Positions 44,833 through 55,905 of a stretch of 64,000 bases of DNA are shown here, in pieces. The notes under the pieces are model-generated. The model saw only the letters and a program-made list of their open reading frames with translations, searched no databases and was not told the DNA's origin. Made by a program: the position numbers and the translations under genes. Each line of letters starts with the position of its first letter. Within the stretch, counting starts at the first letter, position 1. The stretch covers positions 51,799,533 to 51,863,532 of the forward strand of contig OZ034967.1 of assembly GCA_964030785.1 (NCBI GenBank), written 5' to 3'. This stretch comes from Siderastrea siderea (taxonomy: Eukaryota; Cnidaria; Anthozoa; Scleractinia; Rhizangiidae).

Positions 44833-47800
44833 CGTTTATTGATGGTATCCGGCTAAATTAAATGAAAGACAGTTTGAGGAACTTATATCCAACAGTTCCA
44901 ACGGTGACATAAGTTTTAGTATCAACGAAGATTGGCACCGGAAATTGAAAGTGATAGCGATGTGCCCGAACAAATTGCCTGCCCGCTGCAATTTTACCTG
45001 GACGCTCGCGCTCCAACAGAATAGTAAAAACACCGGCTAGACTTTAATTATGACTACTTTAAATGAGTAAAAAGGGCCTATGATTAGCTTATGAGCTCTC
45101 CAATTTCTATCACTTGGACGCCGTTACTCCGAGGAAGTACTTTGTTCAGTATTTTTAAACATTGGTTTCTTGAACGGTCAAAACATCTATTTGTTTAGAG
45201 GGATTTTTTAGGGCATTGCTTGGATTCCTCCAATATCTGAATATTACAACTCTCTGATCTAGAACTCAACTCAATAACAGATTTTGGAGTAACAACGTTT
45301 AATGATGCAAACTAGTTATCAAACGTGGGCGAAGCAAATGAATTATATCATCTCAGCTAAGGCCTAAAATGTAACTACAAACCGTAATTTTCCTTCTCAA
45401 AGTAGTATAATTCGTCTATTTCTTGCCCCGGCGCTTATTCCCGTTAAACCAGGTATACTTTAAGGCTGCTGGGAGGCAAACCTTTAGGGAGGATGGAGAA
45501 ATTGCCCCAAAAAGTAGGGAGGAGAGGGAAACTGGCTGAAAAAGTAGGGAGGCGGGAAATTTACCCTTCTGTCGCTCCCCCCTCTTAGTTAGCAAGTAAG
45601 AGCGAGAAATGTGAAAGCAACCGTGGTTTTTGTCCAACCCGATCGATCACCTCGTAATTACTAAACTCTACATTTCGGTTGTGACTGGAAAAAGTCCCAC
45701 TGCCCCAGGAAGTCCTGGAAAATTGCATTTACTCATAAAGGGCAAAACGGTTCAACTGAACACCCCAGATAACCATGAACCATACAGATAACAAACAAAC
45801 ATACAACTGAAGTAGGGTAAGCAGTTTCTTATTTAAAATTGGTTGATATTCTTATGTTTAAGATACAATTGTATATTTCCTCCTACAAGTCCTTACAACT
45901 TCGCTGTTTCGCAACAGTCATTCGTGATGCTCGATTTACGTGCACTGGCGCTTATATAACGAAGGTTAAACACAAGTAGAGTTTGGGGTACCTGTGGTTT
46001 TACTTTTGCAGTTGGCCTCTTTTGTAAATAGTCCTTCAAGGTTAGGCCCTCGCTCCCCCCCCCCCCCCCCCCCCATCTCTTCTCAGGGAGTGAGCAGTGC
46101 TGAGGCCACATGTGTAATAATTGGCCTCAAATGTAATAACTGACCTCAGGCGAATAGCAAAGTAAATGAAGACCCGAAAGAGTAGTAAGGACACAAAATG
46201 CGCCTAGAGAAGAGAGAGAAAAACAGGGGGGGGGGGGGGGGGGAGGCAGGCAAGAGAGAAAACCATCGTACTTTTAAGTACATTGAGTACTTTTTAGTAA
46301 ATTTAAATTTCTCATCCCCATGAAAAAAAAAAAGACAATTCAAACCATTGAGGATAAAGGATTTGATTTGTCATTACATACAATTCAATGTAAATGTTAT
46401 ACAAAGGACTACAAAGAGGGATTAAGGGGGCAATCAATACGGCTGAATTTTTAGGAAATAGGATAAGATTTAAGAGAGAAATAAAAGGGGGATAAAATTT
46501 TGTACACACCCCAGACAGGCCACCCCCACGCAAGAGCACTCGGGGTTGTTTGTGGCCTGTTTTGGTATCCGTCTAACTCACCTTTATTTTCTATCAATTT
46601 TCAATTTTCTTAAAATGCATCAATCCCCCCCCCCCTCCATTTTTTTTCTTTACACTCACTTTAAAAATTGCGAAAAAATTCTTACAGATTTATGGGAACA
46701 AGCACTACAACCCTATGAAAGCGTTTTTGGATTGAATGAGATTTCCTGGAGATTATTAAGAAAAAGGGCTAAAACGTTGGGAAAACAGGGCATCTGACCA
46801 GAATGCCCCCTTAAGGCGACGATGGATGTACTGCTCTTGGAGTTGGTCCAATAACGGAACCAACGCTTGTTCTAGACTGCTCTTTAAGCCTATGGCTTAG
46901 CTTGCAAGCTCTGCCAAATGTCATTGTCAACATAATGATAGCACTACCTCCATTAGCTTAATACAGTATCTAAGTTGCTTTTAAGTTGCTTTTGATACTA
47001 TTATTCATTAGGGGAGATATGGACGTTCTCCCATTTTCCGTGACTGCAGTAGGTGATCGCGGGCCACAAGGCATGGATTATATTCACCCAACCTCGTTCC
47101 CAGGGTCTCTCTTCTCTGCCTCTCTTGTCAACGACAAAGGAGGTTGTAATTTACCGAGGGTATGGTAGATCACTGTGTCTGAATTTGATCTAGTCCAAGT
47201 GATTTTCCCACGGTTATGTGACTAATGACGTCATTACACGATAGTCATTTTACCTACATGTGTAAACTTCTGTTGTTCTTCGTCCCAAAACCTGATTATT
47301 ACATTTGAAATCCCTAGGGTAGGGAATTTTCCCTTTTTGTGTGCCCCCTGGGGGTAGGAGGAGAGACAGGGTAACAGCTCGAATTGAACAACGCATAACA
47401 CCGTTTTCTTGCTTACAATTCGCCTTTGCCTATGATTTGATCAGAAGACTTCCAGTATTCAATTGTAGAACAAGGATTTATAAGAATAAGAACGTCATTC
47501 ATAGCAAAGAATTATCATTTTCACTCAACGAAATGGCATTTCGAAAAAATATTGGGGCAAGAGGGCGGGAAATTCGTAGGTAATCAATGAGTAATCAATG
47601 ACATCAATAACTAATCAATTACATCGATGAGTAATCAATAGGCCACGAAATGTTTTGTCTTCTGTTAGTCGTCGATTACTCATTGACTTTCGGCAATAAA
47701 CAATGACTACTCATCCATGCAATAATTAAACCAGGTCTTCATGTTTTTCCTTGTGTCTTAGTTTTCAGTTCAGTTTTTGAACTATTTCTGCTCGTAAAAG

Positions 47801-48012
47801 TCAAATTTCTAAGAACTTTGCGCCATTGTTTCAAACTCGAGGGCATAATCCGTCATCTAGATTACTGTACCATAGAAACTGTAATTTATACGTCATACAA
47901 AAAGAGAGAAATTCAAAATTATGAAAAACTGCTTGTTAAAAAGTGGTTGCCATGGTAACGTCAAAATTGTTCTGTGACAAATTTTAGGAAAAGTCGCAAG
48001 TTTGCTGGCTTG
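44833..48012. other. Intergenic, no gene seen
   Basis: Contains C/G homopolymer runs at about 46059-46074 and 46227-46245, and a short tandem repeat of gagtaatcaatgacatcaata-like units at about 47580-47640. No exon or RNA gene was recognised. Confidence 0.45.
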
Positions 48013-48020
48013 CTTGTTTA

Positions 48021-48152
48021 ACTGCCTCGTCCCCAGGCGTCCCTCCTTATTGTATGATGGTGCGCGTGGCGTTGTGGGATAGGTGCATCCCTCCCACGAC
48101 GCCCCGCGCTCCCTGTTTGCCCACGCTAAACCGGCGCCTGGGGACGAGGCAG
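48021..48152. mobile_element. Foldback MITE with 8-bp target duplication
   Basis: Ends ctgcctcgtccccaggcg and cgcctggggacgaggcag are inverted, with an inner inverted pair (gcgcgtggcgt / acgccccgcgc). The direct repeat cttgttta flanks it at 48013-48020 and 48153-48160. Confidence 0.85.
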
Positions 48153-48820
48153 CTTGTTTAAAAAGTTTTAATTAAAATTTTAATTCCGTGCGGGCCCTAG
48201 GGCATAAGCAGTCTCCCACCTCCATAGGTTATCATTAAGCAAGCAATCAATCATCCAGTGAACTTGAACATCCTACTACGATGAGCCTTTCATAAAGCTA
48301 TAAGACGGTGCTCCACCGACCCGTCTTAATAAATTACCTTTATGTTAATTCATTTTGGGCTTGGAAGTAAAAGAACTAATAAACGTTTCAAGTTCATTCA
48401 GATTATTTTATTTCAGCTTTCAGCATTATTGATTAACATGATCTTTGTATTTGACAAACTACTTTCTGTATTACTAGTGGTCAAACAATACATCTATATT
48501 GCAGCTAAAAATGAAGACCCACCGGGCTTTCTGTTGTAGCGGTTATAGAGCATTTTTGAAAAAACAAGCTCGGAGTAGACAAGAAACAAATTCCTGAAAT
48601 TGTTTCTCTTTAGAGTACTCTGTTGTTTGTGTGCGTCTTTCCTTCAATCATTTGTAATTATTGGTAAATATTTGCAGCTGTTTGTAATATTTTGCAATGC
48701 AGTTGTATTTTGTTGTTGTTGAATATATATCAAATAAAATTAAATTAAAAGAAATCAACTAAATAGCTTCTTTCTTTGCACCGATTTCTTTCTTAATTGC
48801 TTGTAACGTTATACACTGCT

Positions 48821-49062
48821 CTACTCCAGTGTCGTGTGGCGGAGAAGAGTTTCTCGGTTGTTTTCAACCTTATACACATGAGGTGCGAAGGGCAGATCGC
48901 GAATGAACAAAATACGTGCGACCCAACCACGTAATGGATCCCTGACATGGATTACCATGGCTTCTTCATCGTACTCAACGGTGGCTTGCGGCATGCTGTC
49001 AGGAATGAACAGTTTGACCAAAGGTCGGCCGTCCTTGCTGATGTCAGTAATTTGGTAATTCA
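48821..49062 (-). CDS. Terminal coding exon, unrecognised product
   Basis: The exon starts after ttcttctttccag and encodes about 80 residues (NYQITDISKDGRPLVKLFIP, later DPLRGWVARILFIRDLPF) ending ETLLRHTTLE and a stop. It has exon-like composition, but I recognise no domain. It needs a phase-1 partner. The last lectin exon supplies one only if it uses the earlier donor tct|gtaaga, which would drop the final lectin Cys. It may therefore belong to a different gene. Confidence 0.5.
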
Positions 49063-49325
49063 CTGGAAAGAAGAAAAAAAAATTAATGCCTGTTCCCACT
49101 CCAGCGATTAAAAGACCTTCAGAGTCTCATCATTCCGTTCCTTGCCGAGCACGAAACGAGCAACGGGAAAGCTTATTGCAAACTTAATGTAAGTACCTCT
49201 CCCCCTTCTCTCGTCCATGCACATAACATGGCACATCAGAGGCTCTGTGAGAAGATATTGTCTTTTCCAAACTCCAGAACAGTGAAACAGAACAAAAGAA
49301 CGGTGGACAGAGGATTTGAGCACAG

Positions 49326-49653
49326 TCCCAGGGGGGGGGGGGGGGGGCTCCCTAGTAATAGGCTAATGGGGATGTGCCACTGGATGGGGTCCCATTTTCA
49401 CGGCTGGATTGACTATAATGGGGTTGCATTTTCAATGGGAGCTAATAGAGTTACTAGAATGGGGTCGCACATTTGCGGGATTTCAGGGGTAAGTAAATTC
49501 CAGCAAGTGGGGATTTGGAGTATATTTGCCCAAAAGTGACTTACATGGGGCCTACAATTGACTACAGAATAGACTATAATGGGATAGGGATTCGAAGAGG
49601 CCAGTGGCACATACCCAGCAAAAATTGACCCTAGTAACCCTCCCCCCCGCGGG
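49326..49653. mobile_element. MITE with G-run terminus and 8-bp target duplication
   Basis: Outer ends are tccca plus a long G-run and ccctcccccccgcgg. Further in, the inverted pair cctagtaataggctaa...gtgccactgg and ccagtggcac...ccctagtaac is visible. The direct repeat gagcacag flanks it at 49318-49325 and 49654-49661. It interrupts a tandem-like acagtggacagagga region. Confidence 0.75.
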
Positions 49654-49661
49654 AGCACAGT

Positions 49662-49800
49662 GGACAGAGGATAGAGGAAAATGGATAGAGAATAGATGAC
49701 AGCGTATAGAGAACGGTGGACACTAAACAGTGAAATGAAGAATGGACAGTGGGCATTGGAGGAAGTGAACAGTGCATGAACAGAGGGCAGTATTAAAGTT
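49662..49800. repeat. Degenerate short tandem repeat of gtggacagaggat-like units
   Basis: Units resembling acagtggacagagga, gaatagatgaca and gtggacactaaacagtgaa follow one another; the same pattern begins at 49270-49325 on the other side of the inserted MITE. Confidence 0.5.
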
Positions 49801-51075
49801 CAGGCATTGTGCATTAATATTTTCAAGCGCAAGTCTCTCAGAACGAAGTCCAATTACGCAGAGAAAAGCCTGCTATCGTATAGAAGAAAAGCCTGACTCT
49901 CCTATCAAATAACCGGCTCTCCAAATAATGCCCAAAACGGAATTAAATTGTCAAAGATAATTTTCAGATAATAACAAGATTGGAAGTGAATAGCTCCAGA
50001 GGAACGTACTGCTCACTAACCATTATTCCACTTATTCCTGTGACGTATTTTATCTACAGGACTTAGGATAGAGCCACCATAAATAAAGTTACTCACGTTT
50101 TGACCCTGATGTTAAAAGGTTAAAAGAACGATTGACATTTTGTTGCTTTTCTCGCTGCTCTTTGATAGTGTGAAATCATTATGCAACTGATTTTTTCAAG
50201 ACAGCCGGGATTTAATTGCGACTACACGAACCGAGGCCTCCCAGGCAAACTTTTAAGAAATGTTTTTATGCATGAATATCGAAGTTTCCCAAGGACCATA
50301 AAATGAGTACAACAACAAGCCCAGGGCGAATTTTTTCACCGCCAAGATTTGAACATTTAATGGCGTCATTTCTATGGTCCGTAAGTCAGAAAGTAAACCA
50401 TAAAAACAGAGGCTCGATTTATTATTATTTTTTGTTACAATAACAAATTGTGAGGCTTTCAACTTTAAGGTTTTCAAGAAAACACGCACCGAACGAACTA
50501 AAGCAAAAATTTTGCAGAAAGCTCTATCCATGCTTTGACATTCCTGTGTACTTGTAACAGACTGCAAAACTTACAAAAACTGACTTTTTTGCTTGAAACA
50601 GACCCCCCCCCCCAAAAAAAAAATAGAACAAAAAAAAACAAAAACCACTCGGCAAAGATTTCATTCCGCAAATATTCAGCGAACTGAGCATGGCTTTACA
50701 ACTACAATCATAATACGAACAGCAAGCCTGTTTAAACAAAAGTAAAATTGTAAAATTAATCTTTACTCCTTCCACTTCCTTCGTGACACCGGTTTAATAC
50801 CCATAAAGGTATAAGAATAGCTCGATCTTATTATGGTCAATTTTGATTTAAACACCCTAAGAGACAGGATGAAGTTTACACGTGTCGAGTCAAATGCAAA
50901 TCAACCAAAGCCATCGTTTTTGCTAATTTGCATAAGGATAGGCACATGTTAAGTTTGACGTTTGGCCATTTTAAACACAAATGTTAGACGTGAAAAGTAC
51001 GACAATCACAATGTCACTTTCATACTGAAGAAACCACCCGGTTCAAGTTGAGTTTGTACAAGTTTGTATGAATGC
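49801..51075. other. Probable intron or intergenic DNA of the lectin locus
   Basis: No convincing exon. It includes a c/a homopolymer junction near 50593-50640. It lies between the third lectin-domain exon and the terminal exon at 48821. Confidence 0.4.
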
Positions 51076-51477
51076 TTACTTCTTGCATGTGGCGTTCTTC
51101 TTACAGAACGGGTTCTTCGGAAGATCCTCTCCACAATAATACGGAATCCACTTTCCTCCTCTTTCCATAACTGCACAATCTCTGCGGGATACACTATAGG
51201 TCTTCTCAGTGTTTCAGTTGCTGTAATCGAAGTCGCTTCCATCGAACCAGCGGTACTCTAGATTAAACTTATCATCTCTCAGGCCTATCCAGCTCGCGTC
51301 TGCGCCATGAATGGATTGTACAGCATGGATCTTTAATTTCCTCACTGTTGGCTTTTTCTAAGCTTGCACCTCGTATTTTGCAGTATCTGTCTGCTTGAGA
51401 CCAAGTCTTTGCCACCCTGACCCCAAGAAGGCAGGAACCATAACGTAGGCTCCACTTATCTAGGCACTTTAGACGTC
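51076..51477 (-). pseudogene. C-type lectin domain exon 3, with frameshift and stop
   Basis: It enters after ttttccag in phase 1. It encodes RLKCLDKWSLRYGSC...TWSQADRYCKIRGASLEKANSEE, then loses frame near 51325. The other frame continues with GADASWIGLRDD and YRWFDGSDF, hits TGA at 51214-51216 where a Trp would be expected, and resumes to RRDCAVMERGGKW and KNPFCKK. It ends at TAA (51076-51078), or at a donor gtaagc two bases earlier. No EPN or QPD sugar motif is seen, so canonical calcium-dependent sugar binding is not expected. Confidence 0.7.
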
Positions 51478-52174
51478 CTGGAAAATACGAGGGTCTAATT
51501 TGCATGTATCTTGTAAACTTTGTATAACCGCTTTCGGAGTAGCTCATGGTCTTGGCGAAAAGGACTTTCTATATAACTGAGATTTGTAGACTGGATGTCA
51601 TAACGGACTAAACTAGCAATGGTATACTTTAGTAAAGAGAACTACCATAATTTGCTTATGGTGTGAGTACTGAGATAATGCACCGATTTCTTTCTTGAAA
51701 AGGAAATGATTTGTCTTTATCATCAATCAACGTATAATAATTCCCAGATTCCCAGCAAGTAATGTCAACTAATCGCTTTCAAAACCTTTATTTTCATGTT
51801 AAAGCATGCCGCTTTTATATCAATGAAAATGTCCTTTTAAAAAAAAACTTTGCTGTCAGCTCAACATGTTTTCTGAAAACTCTCTATAACACTGTATAAC
51901 ACTGTATCAGTCTCATGTAACATCACCAAATAACAGAGAAACAACCTGTAATGCACGGACCAGAAGCAAAAAAAGGATTTGTCGCACCCACCAAAAAAGG
52001 CGTCTGGGGTAGCTTCTTTTTGCTATGACTCAATCAGTCTGTGCTCATGATAAAAAGATTCCACGACTGTCATAGTTTCTTTTTTCATTACTAGTGCTAC
52101 AAAAAGTAATCATAATTGGTCCGATATGGGATGAGAAGTTGAAGCACAGATTTTTTACGTAATTAAAGGAATAC

Positions 52175-52601
52175 CTTGGGAATTTTTAGGTGACCTCTCA
52201 CAAGTGAACCTTTTCCCCTCCTTGCAGTTCCAGTCCTTCCATTTTGTTCCTTCCAGCAAGACGCAGTGTTCTTGGTAATTGTTATTGTTTGGTTCGCCAT
52301 CTGCCCACTTTGTTTCACCTGATGCCACAAAGTTCCCGACCACCCGACAAAAAAAATTTGCGACGGCCCCAACCGTCGTCCAGTCCAAGCCACTGAACTC
52401 GCCCTTTAGTTAACTCCAGCAAAAACATGTTCTCCTCTTCGTTCACGATACGCGTCAAACTAGCCCCTTTTCTTTTGCAGTGGGACACGGCACCGCTCCA
52501 TGATTTCCTTCGGGATTTATCCGTTACCCCAAACGATTTGTAGCAATGTGGCCATGGCTGCACCTCATGAAACCTCCATCCATTCCCACAGCTGTGTGCG
52601 T
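52175..52601 (-). pseudogene. C-type lectin domain exon 2, with one-base frameshift
   Basis: After tgtttag the exon encodes AHSCGNGWRFHEVQPWPHCYK, SWSGAVSHCKRKGASLTRI, EENMFLLEL and WLGLDDGWGRRKFF. At an 8-base homopolymer (52349-52356) the frame shifts by one and continues as ASGETKWADGEPNNN, HCVLLEGTKWKDWNC and KRFTCE. The EPN motif with a following W-x-D-x-N-C is the mannose-type calcium/sugar site of the family. Removing one base would restore both the domain and the phase-1 exit, so an assembly error in the homopolymer is as likely as true decay. Confidence 0.75.
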
Positions 52602-52722
52602 CTAAACATTGAAACAAAAATGTATCAAACAATCACCTTTAGAATAAAGGTCATTAGAATAAATGACAGCTAAATACCTGAGACGTATCATCCCTCGAGT
52701 CAAACTCAATCAAACAACGAAA

Positions 52723-52895
52723 AAATTTGGATTGATCAACTGAGTTGATAAGGCAAATTGGCCACGTAGAAAAATTGAAAGCTGGCATTTCGCGCGTTAG
52801 ACCTTCCTTCGTCAGAGCGAATGGCTTGAAACGTCAGCTTCAATTTCTCTACGGTGGCCAATTCACCTTATAAGCTCAGTTGATAAATCCCAATT
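52723..52895. mobile_element. Foldback MITE
   Basis: Inverted arms of about 70 bp run from tttggattgatcaactgag inward and back out at ctcagttgataaatcccaa. The loop contains cgttagaccttccttcgtcagagcga, a motif shared in decayed form with the long repeat (2290-2345 and 12757-12810). It lies in the intron between lectin exons 1 and 2. Confidence 0.75.
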
Positions 52896-53039
52896 TTTTT
52901 TTTCACTTCCCCACCGACACAGCACCACATATTCTTTAGAAACTAACCCTCTTAATCAAACAACGTTGCGTTTTCCTCGTCATTATCTCCAGAATCGCTT
53001 GCATAAAGGCGGGTACATGAGCACTAACTATACAAAATC

Positions 53040-53880
53040 ATGAGGTCGATTGTTTACCTGTCGCTATTTGTAGCATGTTGGTTCGCTGCTATTGGTGCAT
53101 TTCGATCCTCATTATTATTCCGACTATTACCTCAGAGTTGTTGTGTCTAAAGACTAAGTTGACATTTTTACAATCTTAGGTAAAGACTATGTAGACGGAT
53201 ATCCTTCTTCATTTGTACGAAAGCTCACAAGACAACAATACAAGCAGCCAACAAAGAACCTACGCAGGAATTTAAATCTACTGCGGTTCTAGCCTAAATA
53301 AAAGGTGTATCAGAGGTTCTTCGCCGCTGCCTACAACAACAAGGGGTACGCACCGTCTTCAAATCAGACACGACTCTTAGGTCTCACTTAGTGCGACCGA
53401 AAGACGCCTTTGAACCAACTAAATAAGATGGTGTCATCTATAAGATTCCATGTGAGTGCGGCAAAGTATACATCGGGAAAACAGGGAGAGCGATGCAAGA
53501 AAGGATAAAAGAACACGACAGAGATATACGGCTTGCTCGTAAGCAAACCTCCGCAGTTTCAGAGCACGCTAACGAAACGGGGCACCTTCCTATTTGGAAA
53601 GAAGTTAAGTTTATTGATCGTGACCCTCGCTGGTACACACGTAGGGCAAAAGAGGCTATCCACATAAGACTTCATCCTAATATCATCAATAGAGATAGTG
53701 GAATCGAAATTCCTGAAGCTTGAATACGGATAAAAAAAAGCACAACAGCCGATCAACTACAACAGAGCGGACCTATGAGGGAACAGCATCTAATAGTCGG
53801 AATAATAATGAGGATCGAAATGCACCAATAGCAGCGAACCAACATGTTACAAATAGCGACAGGTAAACAATCGACCTCAT
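53040..53880 (+). mobile_element. Penelope-like element 3' fragment with inverted flanking arms
   Basis: A 90-bp left arm (53040-53129) is the inverted complement of 53791-53880 with a single mismatch by eye. Between them lies a GIY-YIG reading frame (53313-53723). Penelope-like elements encode RT plus GIY-YIG and often carry pseudo-LTRs in unusual or inverted arrangement, so this fits a 5'-truncated copy. It sits antisense in a lectin-gene intron. Confidence 0.75.
53313..53723 (+). pseudogene. GIY-YIG endonuclease domain of a Penelope-like element
   Basis: The frame reads EVLRRCLQQQGVRTVF, TLRSHLVRPKDAF, a TAA stop at 53424-53426, then DGVIYKIPCECGKVYIGKTG, RIKEHDRDIRLAR, SAVSEHANETGHL and a terminal Glu-Ala. 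Family landmarks include the CxC before the YIG motif, the R and E of RxxEH, and the H-x-x-x-x-G-H stretch. No reverse transcriptase remains. Confidence 0.75.
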
Positions 53881-53930
53881 CGCCTGATGAAGACTAGCAG
53901 TCAGAGCAGTATTGCAGTGGAAACGTCGCG
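53881..53930 (+). ncRNA. Hammerhead-like core motif at the end of the Penelope-like element
   Basis: CTGATGA (53884-53890) and GAAACGTC (53920-53927) are the two conserved boxes of hammerhead ribozymes, in the right order and about 30 nt apart. Hammerhead motifs are documented in Penelope-like elements. However, I cannot draw a clean stem II between the boxes, so self-cleavage is uncertain. Confidence 0.35.
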
Positions 53931-54057
53931 ATCAACAACTCAAAGCGATTCCATCGTGAGACAAACGAATAAACATTCATCTTTCCTATCTTACACCACG
54001 ATGAACAATAAACACATCTTTAATGACATTATTATTATTGTTGTTGTTGTTGTTTAC

Positions 54058-54492
54058 CTCTTGAAGGGGCCGGCTTCTTGCAAGTGAACGGAAAGCTGTA
54101 ATTGCAGTTGCCGTAGAACCAACCACCTGTTGTCAACATTAGGATACGCGTGCGGTTTTTTATTAGCTGTTCATAGCGGCTCCTGTTCTCAAAATTCAAG
54201 TAAGGTGGTATTCCTGTTTCCGTACAATCAATCCAACTATAGTTCCTCTCTTTGTAGTTGGCTGTGAGTCCAAGCCACCGGCCTTGACCTACACCACGTC
54301 TGAATCTCTTTACAAAAGCGTTTTCTTCTGCGCTGTGTATTGTGACCAGAGAAGCCCCGAGTTCGTTACACATTGCTTGAGCGTCATCCCAGTTGCTTAC
54401 TGGTTTTTGTATTATCGTGTAGTAGTGGTCCTGATCTCCAACTTTATGGTAGCCCAACGGCCATTTTCCATGTTCCGGACACATATCAGCGG
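54058..54492 (-). CDS. C-type lectin domain exon 1, intact
   Basis: 435 nt, intact, phase 1 in and out. It encodes DMCPEHGKWPLGYHKVG, NWDDAQAMCNELGASLVTIH, SAEENAFV, the WLGL core motif, NYSWIDCTETGIP and GGWFYGNCNYSFPFTCKK. The Cys and hydrophobic framework of the C-type lectin fold is complete. EPN/QPD and WND are missing, so classical calcium-dependent sugar binding is unlikely. The linker PAPSRG leads into the next domain. The poly-Gln-like sequence after the donor is intronic. Confidence 0.85.
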
Positions 54493-54719
54493 CTAAAGAT
54501 GACGATAATGAAAAAGTGATATGAAAAGTAGTCTATATCCAAACCCTGAACGGCAAAACGAAATCAGATAAACGGAAAAGTTAACAATAATTTGGTTTAT
54601 TTAACTTATCACCTTTGATATCAGTACTGTTTGGTTATAACATCAGAAAAAACTGTCAGAGATGAAACTGACCAAGCTCAATTAGTGGTTGTCACCACTC
54701 GGTAGGATTACAGGACCAA

Positions 54720-54955
54720 ATTAACTGTTTCGTCTCAGTTGGTAGGGCACCACACTGCATGCAAAGAGGGAGGTCGCGATTTCAGATCCCGAACAGACCA
54801 ACCCAGGGACATAAAATAACTGAAAATTCAGGTGATGCCTTTGCTATGTCAGATACAAATAATAAGACTTCTGCGTGTCGCGGATGGACAAGTAGAAATG
54901 TCACATTCGTCTACAATTCGGGAACGTAAAACGGACCCTAGCTTTGACATCCCTC
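54720..54955 (+). mobile_element. tRNA-derived SINE
   Basis: The head contains an A-box region (tctcagttggtagggcacc, about 54733-54751) and a degenerate B box (gatttcagatccc, about 54778-54790). The body that follows (ataaaataactgaaaattcaggtgatgcc) resembles a SINE body I recall as common in corals. It lies in the intron upstream of lectin exon 1. Confidence 0.65.
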
Positions 54956-55905
54956 AGTTCCATCATATGGCTAGCTTGGCATTAGTGACTTCTTAGTGAA
55001 TGTAACCACAATTCTGAAGACAGCCAAAGGTCAGTGGGAATTTGCCGAGTGCTGGAATCACTGAAGTGGTGAAGAGGGCTGACACAGGTTTCATTCTTAG
55101 CAAGAATTCCAATACCTAATTGTGTGAAAGTTAGTGAAAATGGCTTCTGTCTTCCTTAAATCAACATCTGAAACATATCGTCGATTTTGCCTCCACTACA
55201 CAACCGAACACACGAACAACACTTGAAGGCATATGCATGGGCGCGTCGGTCGGCCAGGCCCATGATACACTTTATTAACTCGTATTCATACTCCAGTATT
55301 ACAATAATTCTAAACGCGCCATAGCCGGACACGTAAACCCCAAAAAACCAACTTTTGGAAATACTAGGGACCGTGTACCCCAACCTATGCTCTGGCGCTA
55401 CCTTCGGGGTTTTAAGATGTATAGACTAAAAGAATAAAGCAGCTATAACGTGAATATCGAATGACAAATTGCTAATTAAGCATTTCACACGAGTAAAGCT
55501 GATAACAAAATCACGCTAATATAGCAACTGAAACTAAATTTCACAAAACTAAGTTAACGCAGCGAGGCTGACCGTAGAATGACACGAATAACTCAACGGT
55601 TGCTATTTCAAACCCGCGAACCGCGATCCTTCGTTCGCAACACTCGAACCCAGTTCTCTGTTCCGTACCGGCAAAATATTAATTTATGTCAATTTTGATT
55701 AACACAAATTACATTTTATTCGTCTTCGAAGATGGTGACGAGAACCTCCGTTCCTTCTTTGCGTTGCTAGTATGTATAGCTTTGCGTACCTATAATGTGT
55801 TGCTTTTCCAGTAAAAACAAAAATTTTATCTGAAGGTCCTTTGTATGCAATATGTTGCTTACAAAAAAACACTGCTGTTTTAGCAACTTTTTACGACTGT
55901 CATAC
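54956..55905. other. Intron of the lectin gene, no gene seen
   Basis: One ORF on the minus strand (55156-55383) shares a weak YEYE...ID pattern with the exon at 55906 but has no matching splice sites. Nothing else was recognised. Confidence 0.35.
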
